Part shown: positions 57,892 through 64,000 of the stretch, piece by piece
Layout of the letters: each line of letters begins with the position of its first letter
Position numbering within the stretch: the stretch's first letter is position 1
Source: Roseiarcus fermentans
Lineage (GTDB): Bacteria; Pseudomonadota; Alphaproteobacteria; Rhizobiales; Beijerinckiaceae
DNA length: 64,000 nt
Assembly: GCF_003315135.1 (NCBI RefSeq)
Contig: NZ_QNRK01000022.1
Coordinates: 1 to 64,000, forward strand
Reading direction: 5' to 3'
Program-made: the position numbers and the translations under genes
Notes under the pieces: model-generated
What the model was told of the DNA's origin: nothing
Database searches by the model: none
Seen by the model: only the letters and a program-made list of their open reading frames with translations

Positions 57892-58550
57892 GACGGGTCT
57901 TCGAAGTCCTGGACGGCGGCGTGGGCGAGGGCGTAGGCGCGCAGGGCGGCGACTTCCTGGTCCCGCGGCTTCACGCCGGTGAAGGTTTCGAGATAGCGCG
58001 GCGCGAGCGCGAGGCGCGCCGCGATCGGCTCCCGCATGTCGAGGGCGTAATAGCCGATCTGCATCGTGTAGAGCACCCGCGCCCGGACCATGGCGTCGTC
58101 GGGCGCGAAGCCGTGACGCGCGAACATGGCCTCGATCGCCGCCGTGCGCTCGCGATCGGCGGCGTCGAGCCGGGCGCGGGCGGTGTCCGAAGCGCGCGCC
58201 CACGCGCGCACCGCGACGTCGAGCCGCGGGCTGAACAGGGCGGGGTTTACCCAACAGCGGAACACGTTGCACACGGACTCGGTGATGGTCGCCGCCTCCG
58301 CTTCCGCCTGGCGGACGATCGACCGGGTGTTGCGGGCGTCCCAGCGCTCGAGCAGCGCGTCGAACAGACCCTCGCGACTGCGGAAATGCCAGTAGAAGCT
58401 CGACCGCGACACGCCGAGCCGTTCGCTCAGGGTGAGCACGCTGACGGCGCCGGCGCCGCGCCGCGCGAGCAGCGCCAGCGCGACGTCGAGCCAGTCTTCC
58501 CGGGTCGTCGCCCGCGCGCCGCCGCCGGGCGCCGCCGCGAGCGCCGTCAT
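57888..58550 (-). CDS. TetR family regulator
   Basis: A 220-aa regulator with an N-terminal HTH (LALLARRGAGAVSVLTLSER, LGVSRSSFYWHFRSREGLFD) and a helical ligand-binding domain (RVLYTMQIGYYALDMREP). Its gene is sandwiched between the DMGDH-like and SoxB-like genes with ATGA overlaps on both sides, so it is translated from their message and probably autoregulates the operon in response to a methylated glycine or similar ligand (inferred). Confidence 0.9.
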   Translation of the reverse strand: MTALAAAPGGGARATTREDWLDVALALLARRGAGAVSVLTLSERLGVSRSSFYWHFRSREGLFDALLERWDARNTRSIVRQAEAEAATITESVCNVFRCWVNPALFSPRLDVAVRAWARASDTARARLDAADRERTAAIEAMFARHGFAPDDAMVRARVLYTMQIGYYALDMREPIAARLALAPRYLETFTGVKPRDQEVAALRAYALAHAAVQDFEDPS

Positions 58551-60961
58551 GCGCGCATCGCCCGGCCCTCGGGATCGTAGGGAGAGGGGGCGATCACCCG
58601 CGCCCCTCGTTCCGCGCCGACGATGTGGACCGAGAGGCCGGTCCCGACCGCGGCGCAGTCGGGCGGGACGAGGGCCATGGCGAGGCTCTTGCGGACCGTG
58701 TGGCCGTAGCCGCCCGAGGTGACGAAGCCGACCCTCCGCCCGTCGCGCCAGACCGGCTCGTAGCCGGAGGCGTCGGCGTCGAGCGCGTCGATCTCCAGGG
58801 TGACGAGCTGGTGGGCGGGGGGCGGGCCGTCGCGCTCGGCGAGCGCCGCCGCCCGGCCGACGAAGTCGCCCTTGTCCCAGGCGATCCAGCGGTCCATTCC
58901 GGTCATGCGCGGCGTGTAGGCTTGGGTGAACTCCGCGGACCAGATCCCGAAGCTCTTTTCGAGCCGCAGCGACAGCAGGGCGTTGTAGCCGTATTCCCGG
59001 ACGCCGAGGTCGCGACCGGCGGCGAGCAGGGTCTTGCGCAGCGTCCCGTGGTCCAGCGCGCGGCAATTGATCTCGTAGCCGAGTTCGCCCACGACCGAGA
59101 TGCGCGCCGCACGCGCCCTGACGAGCCCGACGTCCAATACGCCCGCCGCCAGGAACGGCATGGCGGCGTTGGAGACGTCCTGGTGGGTGACGCGCTCGAG
59201 CAGCGCCCGCGCGCGCGGCCCGGAGATCGAGAAGCCGATCACGTCGTCGGAAATGTCTCTGACCGTCACGCCCTCGCGCCCGTGGTCGGAGAACCAGCGC
59301 ATGTGCCAGGCGCGCAGATAGTAGGAGCCTTCGATCCAGAAGGTTCCGTCGCCCCAGTCGATGATCGTGAGGTCGCCCTTCAGCCGGCCGGTCTCCGACA
59401 GCATCGGCGCGAGCTTCGCCCGCCCGGCCTTCGGCAGGCGCGCCGCGGTCATCGAATCGAGCCAGCGCTCGGCCTCGGGGCCGGTCACCTCGTAGCGCGA
59501 GAACGGCGCGATATCGAGCAGGCCGACGCCCTCGCGCACGGCGCGGCACTCCGCGCCGACGAGGTCGAAGGCGTTCGAGCGCCGGAGCGTCGGTTTTTCC
59601 GAAAAGCCGGCGGGCGCGAAGTAGAGCGGCGTCTCGAGGCCCCAGGAATTGCCCCACCGGCAGCCGGCCTCCGTCATGGCGTCGTAGGCGGGCGTCGTCT
59701 TCAGCGGCCGGCCGGCGGGGAGCTGCTCATTGGGATAGGTCATGACGAACCGGCGGGCGTAGAACTCGCCGGTCGTCTGCCGGATGTATTCGCGGTTGGA
59801 TGCGTGAGGCCCGTAGCGGGCGATGTCGAGCGCGAACGAGTCCTCGGCCGGCTCGCCGTGGATCATCCATTCCGCCAGCGTCTTGCCGACGCCGCCGCCT
59901 TGCAGGAAGCCGGCCATCACCCCGCAGGCGAGCCAGTAGCCGGGCTTGCCGGCGACCGGCCCGACGAGTGGATTGCCGTCGGGGGAGAAGGTGAAGGCGC
60001 CGTTCACCCACTTGCGAATCCCGGCGGTCTGGAGGACGGGATAGCGGCGATAGACCAGCTCGAGCTCGTCCGAGATGCGCTCGATGTTCTCCTGCAGAAG
60101 CTCGATCCCGTAGTCCCACGGCGCGCCGTCCATCGACCAGTGCTGCGGCTTCGTCTCGTAGATGCCGACCAGCATGCCCTTCTGCTCCTGGCGCATGTAG
60201 GTGTAGCCCTCGAGGTCGACGACCGTCGGCATCTCCTTGCCGAGCGCCGCGACCTCGGGGATCGCCTCGGTCACCAGATAGTGGTGCTCGAGCGGCGAGA
60301 CCGGCAGGTCGAGTCCGACCATTCGGCCGACGCGCTTCGCCCACAGGCCCGCCGCGTTGACCACGTGCTCGGCGTTGATCGTCCCCTTGTCGGTGACCAC
60401 GTCCCAGGTCCGGTCGGGCCGCGGGTTGAGTTCCAGCACCCGGTTGTGCTCGATCACCTCGGCGCCGCGCCTCCTCGCCGCCCCGGCGTAGGCCCAGACC
60501 GTGCCGGTCGGGTCGACGTGGCCCTCGCGCTCGGCGAACATCCCGCCGCGCACCCCGTCGAGGTCGATGATCGGGCAGGCGGCCTTGATCTCCTCCGGCG
60601 TCACGAGGCGTACGTCCTCGATGCCGATCGCCTGGAACCGCCGATAGTTCGCCTGCAGCCATTCCCACCGGTCCGGCGAGGAGGCGACATGGATCCCGCC
60701 GGTCGTGTGCATGCCGATCGCCTGGCCCGATTCCGCCTCGATCTCCCTGAGAAGATCGATCGTGTAGGCCTGCAGGATCGCCATGTTCGGATTGGCGTTG
60801 AGCGCATGATAGTCGCCCGCCGCGTGCCACGACGACCCGGCGGTCAGGATGGAGCGCTCGATCAGGGCGACGTCGGTCCAGCCCAATTTGGTAAGATGGT
60901 AAAGAACCGAGGCGCCCACGACCCCGCCTCCGATCACGACGGCGCGATAGTGCGACTTCAT
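58547..60961 (-). CDS. Dimethylglycine/sarcosine dehydrogenase-like flavoenzyme (FAD domain plus GcvT domain)
   Basis: An 804-aa two-part protein: an N-terminal amine-oxidase-type FAD domain (AVVIGGGVVGASVLYHLTKL, TAGSSWHAAGDYHA with the His that holds covalent FAD in DMGDH) and a C-terminal aminomethyltransferase-like part (GVGLLDIAPFSRYEVTGPEA, GELGYEINCRALDH, KSFGIWSAEF, GFVTSGGYGHTVRKSLAMAL). Such enzymes oxidise N-methyl groups of dimethylglycine or sarcosine and pass the one-carbon unit to tetrahydrofolate. ATG 60961 has GGGGG upstream. First gene of the TetR/SoxB-like operon. Confidence 0.9.
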   Translation of the reverse strand: MKSHYRAVVIGGGVVGASVLYHLTKLGWTDVALIERSILTAGSSWHAAGDYHALNANPNMAILQAYTIDLLREIEAESGQAIGMHTTGGIHVASSPDRWEWLQANYRRFQAIGIEDVRLVTPEEIKAACPIIDLDGVRGGMFAEREGHVDPTGTVWAYAGAARRRGAEVIEHNRVLELNPRPDRTWDVVTDKGTINAEHVVNAAGLWAKRVGRMVGLDLPVSPLEHHYLVTEAIPEVAALGKEMPTVVDLEGYTYMRQEQKGMLVGIYETKPQHWSMDGAPWDYGIELLQENIERISDELELVYRRYPVLQTAGIRKWVNGAFTFSPDGNPLVGPVAGKPGYWLACGVMAGFLQGGGVGKTLAEWMIHGEPAEDSFALDIARYGPHASNREYIRQTTGEFYARRFVMTYPNEQLPAGRPLKTTPAYDAMTEAGCRWGNSWGLETPLYFAPAGFSEKPTLRRSNAFDLVGAECRAVREGVGLLDIAPFSRYEVTGPEAERWLDSMTAARLPKAGRAKLAPMLSETGRLKGDLTIIDWGDGTFWIEGSYYLRAWHMRWFSDHGREGVTVRDISDDVIGFSISGPRARALLERVTHQDVSNAAMPFLAAGVLDVGLVRARAARISVVGELGYEINCRALDHGTLRKTLLAAGRDLGVREYGYNALLSLRLEKSFGIWSAEFTQAYTPRMTGMDRWIAWDKGDFVGRAAALAERDGPPPAHQLVTLEIDALDADASGYEPVWRDGRRVGFVTSGGYGHTVRKSLAMALVPPDCAAVGTGLSVHIVGAERGARVIAPSPYDPEGRAMRA

Positions 60962-61412
60962 GCGAATCCCCCGATGATCGTCCCGTTCCCGAAGGCTAGC
61001 CAAGTCCGGGCAGGCCGTCTAGACACCCTTGTCCAGTCCCGCCGTCGACGCGATTTCGTGGGCGGTGTGGCTTTTGTCACCTTGTGGCCTTGCGGAGATT
61101 GTGGGTAAGGAAGCGGTGTCCCCGAGTTGCAACCGGGGTTTGCCGCATGCGGTCCGGGCGACGGCCCGGCGAGGCGGGAACGGGAATTACGGAAACCGGA
61201 AGGACGCTGGGCGGCGCAAGAAAAAGGCTGGGTTGGGGCGGGGCCGGCCTTTGCCGGCCGACGTCGCGCCGCCAAGCGGAATCATGTTAACAATCGGAGG
61301 GTTTGACTGAGGGCCGTTCGAACCGGCCTATGAACGCCGGAGACGCTTGGCGCATCGGGATGCGCCGCCAGGAGAATGGACGGGTGCACGCGCGTCGGAG
61401 CAAGGGAGATCG
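60962..61412. other. Intergenic region between the DMGDH-like operon and the EPS locus
   Basis: A 451-bp divergent spacer without a gene I can support. GGCCGGC and GCCGGCC form a 7-bp hairpin at 61242-61259. TTGACT (61303-61308) with CCTATG 18 bases later is a weak candidate promoter for the EPS genes. An open frame at 61029-61310 shows no protein-like composition. Confidence 0.5.
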
Positions 61413-62720
61413 ATGAGTCGGGGCGTTGTTCTGACGCTCGCAGCGACGATGGCGCTTGCCGGCCTGACGGGCTCGCGGGCGGACGAACTGCCTTTGCTCG
61501 GCTGGCCGGCGCTGTGGCCCGCAGCCCCGGCGGTCACGGAAATCTTTCCGCGGATGCCGGAAAACTGGGGCGATTTGCCGCTGCAGTTTCATCTTTCGGA
61601 GCAGGCCGGCTACAACAGCAACATAACGAATACACCGACCGGGCCTGGTGCCAACAGCGGAAATTACGGCCGTCCCATCGGCGCCATGGAGTCGATCTCG
61701 ACCTACGGCGTGTCGTTCAAGAACGAAATCGGGGCGCATCAATTCTTCGGCGACGCCTCCTGGGGTGTGTATCGCTACCTGGATCACGCCAATTTCAATA
61801 TCGCTCACAGGGCGGTCGATATCGGGGATAATTTTACCTACGGGTCTAAGTGCAATGGGAGTTTGAAGTTCTCGGATATCTCCGCTCCGGCGTTGCCGGG
61901 CCAGCAAATCGGCTACAATGTCATCAATACGCTGACGACGGTGTCGGCGACTGAAAATCTGAAATGCCTCATAAACGGCGAATATTCCGGGATTTTCAAC
62001 AGCGGCCTTTCCAAATCGACGAACTCAGCCACCCTTGACGCGGTCAACAACTATCAATCTGCCTTCATCGCCGCTGGAATTAGCTACGCTGTGTCAGAGA
62101 CAAATAGTTTACAGCTCCTTGCGACGATTACTGGCACGGATTATACAGACCGGGGTACCGCACTCAACACGGCTGGCCTGAACAACAACATCACGACCGA
62201 TCAGGTCATGGCGACATATACAAAAAATTTCGGTCCAAATCTGTCGCTAAACGCCCAATTTGGCGTCGTCGGGGTGACGAATTCGTACTTTGAATTCGGC
62301 CTGCCGCGATCGATATTGCCTCAGTACTCCCTTTCGCTGCAGTGGGCGATCACGCCAAAGCTCGCCCTGACTGTCAGCGCATCCCGGCTGGTGTCGCCGC
62401 CCACTTCGCTGCTCAGCAATCTCCAGGTCACGGAAAACGCAACCGCCGGCCTTTCCTATCAGTGGACGCCGAAGATCACCCTGTCGGGCAATCTGACCGC
62501 GGGTTACGCGACCGGCGTCGCGACGCCGATCGTGACCCAGGGACTCTACAGCTATTATACGAGCAATCAGAAGACTTACGGCGGGACTGCGACCCTGAAT
62601 TACGCGATCACGCCGTTCCTCGCCGCCAGCCTCAGCTACCAAGTCACCAAGACTGTCCAGGCCAGCCTGACGACCAACGACAGTTTGGTCTTGATGGCGC
62701 TCAACTTCAACCCTTATTGA
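61413..62720 (+). CDS. Outer-membrane beta-barrel protein of an exopolysaccharide locus
   Basis: A 435-aa exported protein: signal peptide LTLAATMALAGLTGSRA, then LPLQFHLSEQAGYNSNITNT and many alternating amphipathic strands rich in Ser, Thr, Asn and Tyr up to the end (NDSLVLMALNFNPY). The final aromatic strand (ALNFNPY) fits a barrel inserted by BAM. It matches the type of barrel protein that precedes Wza-like export genes in EPS clusters. AGGGAG precedes the ATG. The middle of the gene uses AT-rich codons (ATA, AAT, TTA, TCT) rarely seen elsewhere in the window, suggesting transfer or a fast-evolving gene. Confidence 0.78.
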   Translation: MSRGVVLTLAATMALAGLTGSRADELPLLGWPALWPAAPAVTEIFPRMPENWGDLPLQFHLSEQAGYNSNITNTPTGPGANSGNYGRPIGAMESISTYGVSFKNEIGAHQFFGDASWGVYRYLDHANFNIAHRAVDIGDNFTYGSKCNGSLKFSDISAPALPGQQIGYNVINTLTTVSATENLKCLINGEYSGIFNSGLSKSTNSATLDAVNNYQSAFIAAGISYAVSETNSLQLLATITGTDYTDRGTALNTAGLNNNITTDQVMATYTKNFGPNLSLNAQFGVVGVTNSYFEFGLPRSILPQYSLSLQWAITPKLALTVSASRLVSPPTSLLSNLQVTENATAGLSYQWTPKITLSGNLTAGYATGVATPIVTQGLYSYYTSNQKTYGGTATLNYAITPFLAASLSYQVTKTVQASLTTNDSLVLMALNFNPY

Positions 62721-62742
62721 GACTCCGGATTTGGAGCAAACC

Positions 62743-63552
62743 ATGCGAACGATATTGCAAGTGGGTCAGATCCGGGCGCTCTTCTTCGCCGCAGCAGCTT
62801 GCGCGGCTGCCGCCGGCAGTTCGGCGTGGGCCGAGGGAGGCCGCGCCCTGACGAGATCCGACGTGGTGACGATCAAGGTCGTTAGCCAGCCGGACATGGA
62901 CACCACCTCGCGCGTCGACCTCGACGGCACGATCCAGTTTCCCTACGTCGGCCGGATCAAGGCGGCCGGTCTGACCGAAGACGCGCTTGCGCGCGCGATC
63001 GAAAAGCGTCTCGCCGCCCGGCAGATCGTCAACGATCCGCATGTCCTGATCGAGATTTCCAACTTCGGCGCCGAAGTGAGCGTACAGGGCCAGGTCGGCG
63101 CCCCGGGCCTGTATACGATCGACCGGCCGACCACCCTGACCCAGATCCTGGCCCGCGCCGGGGGCCTCAGGGAGACCGGCGCCACCGTCACCATTCAGCG
63201 GAAAGGAGCGGCGGGCGGGACCGTCCGGACTTACAACGGGGCCGACATCGTCTCGGGCAAGGTCAACGGCGACCGCATCGTTGTTCAGGACAACGACGAA
63301 ATCTTCGTCGCGCTCGCGCCTTTTTATTATGTTTACGGGTATGTTGGGCATACGGGAGAATTCCAGCTCACGCGCCCCATCACCGTGCAGCAGGCGATCG
63401 CGATCGCCGGCGGACTGAGCCAACTCGGCACGGATTGGCGGCTGAAGATCAAGCGTAGGGCGGCGAACGGGGAGACCGAGGAGGTGCCGGCTTCGCTGGA
63501 CGATCAGGTGGAGCCGAACGACACCATCATCGTCAACGAGCGTCTGTTCTGA
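62743..63552 (+). CDS. Polysaccharide export protein, Wza/EpsE type
   Basis: A 269-aa exported protein with a signal peptide (RALFFAAAACAAAAGSSAWA) and the polysaccharide-export fold: LTRSDVVTIKVVSQPDMDTT, VDLDGTIQFPYVGRIKAAGL, then SLBB-type segments (VSVQGQVGAPGLYTIDRPTT, YYVYGYVGHTGEFQLTRPI, IVNERLF). No lipobox cysteine is evident, unlike E. coli Wza. It lies 22 bases after the barrel gene and forms the outer-membrane/periplasm channel for the polymer. Confidence 0.92.
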   Translation: MRTILQVGQIRALFFAAAACAAAAGSSAWAEGGRALTRSDVVTIKVVSQPDMDTTSRVDLDGTIQFPYVGRIKAAGLTEDALARAIEKRLAARQIVNDPHVLIEISNFGAEVSVQGQVGAPGLYTIDRPTTLTQILARAGGLRETGATVTIQRKGAAGGTVRTYNGADIVSGKVNGDRIVVQDNDEIFVALAPFYYVYGYVGHTGEFQLTRPITVQQAIAIAGGLSQLGTDWRLKIKRRAANGETEEVPASLDDQVEPNDTIIVNERLF

Positions 63553-63665
63553 CCTTGACGCCGGCCGGGATAGCGTTGCGCAAGCGAACGGTGGTAATTG
63601 GGACGGAGCCATCATCCTGTCGTCCGCGCGTCGCCATGGCGGCCGCCTACTGAGAGCGTGAGTTG

Positions 63666-64000
63666 ATGACCTTGAACACAAACCGCGCGTTGGAATCCGG
63701 TGCGGCGCCCATCCATGCGGGAAGCGACCCGATCGAGCAGCAGATCCTCGCCGCCGGCAATCTGACCGACGCCCAGGTGGAGGCGATACGGGGCTTCCAG
63801 CGGCGCAAGGGTCTGACCTTCGGCGAGGCGGCGATCACGCTCGGGCTGGTCCGGCGCGACAGCCTGTTTCTGGCGCTTTCGAAACGCTACAACTACCCCG
63901 TCCTGAGTTTCAGCAGCGACGAAGCGCGGTTCTCGCGTGAACTGGTGGTCGGCTTCCAGCCGTTCAGCCCGGGCGCCGAGGCCTTTCGATCGGTTCGATC
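63666..64000 (+). CDS. EpsG-like polysaccharide tyrosine kinase, N-terminal part only
   Basis: An incomplete gene running off the window end. The first 111 residues include LESGAAPIHAGSDPIEQQIL, then AGNLTDAQVEAIRGFQRRKG and LTFGEAAITLGLVRRDSLFL, a winged-helix-like segment, and VVGFQPFSPGAEAFRSVRS, the linker into the ATPase domain. This arrangement fits EpsG-type chain-length determinant kinases found in exosortase-linked EPS loci. The P-loop and Tyr cluster would lie beyond 64000. The ATG at 63666 follows GAGAGCG. Confidence 0.7.
   Translation, partial: MTLNTNRALESGAAPIHAGSDPIEQQILAAGNLTDAQVEAIRGFQRRKGLTFGEAAITLGLVRRDSLFLALSKRYNYPVLSFSSDEARFSRELVVGFQPFSPGAEAFRSVR

Noticed and set aside
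58625-61108. 827-codon open frame opposite the DMGDH-like gene
   Set aside because: Antisense shadow of a clear flavoenzyme gene; no recognisable domain or start signal.
61029-61310. Small open frame of 93 codons before the EPS locus
   Set aside because: Low-complexity basic composition, no ribosome binding site and no family resemblance; better seen as leader or spacer DNA.

Overview
The window is GC-rich chromosomal DNA that looks like an alphaproteobacterium of the order Hyphomicrobiales (Rhizobiales). Support for this: AcnB-type aconitase, an FzlA-like cell-division GST, a solo sarcosine-oxidase-beta/dimethylglycine-dehydrogenase-like pair, alphaproteobacterial PEP-CTERM tails (PEPSTWTMM.LGFAGLG) and heavy use of ATGA/GTGA start-stop overlaps. 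A family or genus call (Beijerinckiaceae-like is one possibility) is a guess. No rRNA, tRNA, IS element, phage or CRISPR array was found.

Layout. 1-2265: gene-free tandem array (about four units of ~480 bp) built from inverted-repeat elements and nine copies of a 30-nt hairpin. 2266-9158: Mur-ligase (mpl-like), acnB, a metallophosphoesterase, yghU-type GST and a vapBC-type toxin-antitoxin pair with a readable promoter/operator. 9245-12955: GST, a membrane/coiled-coil protein of unknown role, a YbiT-like ABC-F ATPase. 12956-14078: second array, six ~165-bp units. 14079-23156: Tat-exported amidohydrolase, YghZ-type aldo/keto reductase, small-molecule kinase-like protein, exported dienelactone-hydrolase-like protein, AMACR-like CoA transferase/racemase plus MBL hydrolase, second vapBC pair, alpha/beta hydrolase. 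23302-34988: Uup-like ABC-F, PEP-CTERM protein, two paralogous Bcr/CflA-type MFS pumps, DUF190 and CrcB (fluoride), QueG, two DUF465 coiled-coil proteins, ChaB, a hydrolase-GNAT fusion and an Nramp-family transporter.

35052-39557 is a complete xylose-type ABC importer (xylF-xylH-xylG) with its own LacI-type regulator. 39718-42866 is a translationally coupled di-haem oxidoreductase/CRTAC1 pair. 42933-47852 holds a Tat lipoprotein, a DUF4239 membrane protein, a LysR remnant, a SHOCT-domain membrane protein, a YtcJ-like Tat amidohydrolase and a flavin reductase. 48025-50710 is an lgt-midA-pgeF operon. 50786-52518 is a class-IV aminotransferase overlapped by a sulfotransferase-like gene. 52743-56624 has a second PEP-CTERM-type protein with an aspartic-protease-like motif, an LPG-synthase-type membrane protein, nicotinamidase and an FzlA-like protein. 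56638-60961 is an operon of a DMGDH-like flavoenzyme, a TetR regulator and a SoxB-like flavoenzyme.

61413-64000 is the start of an exopolysaccharide locus (beta-barrel protein, Wza-type export protein, N-terminus of an EpsG-like tyrosine kinase) running off the end. Its first gene is visibly AT-richer than its surroundings. With the two PEP-CTERM substrates this suggests an exosortase-linked EPS system whose other genes lie outside the window.

The most unusual content is the repeat landscape: two large arrays of one element family, a remnant of which supplies the ribosome binding site of one gene, plus two further dispersed repeat families, one of which supplies a stop codon. Protein-level oddities are the hydrolase-GNAT fusion, CxxC-like motifs ahead of two Tat signals, and the PEP-CTERM protein carrying DTGSTG.
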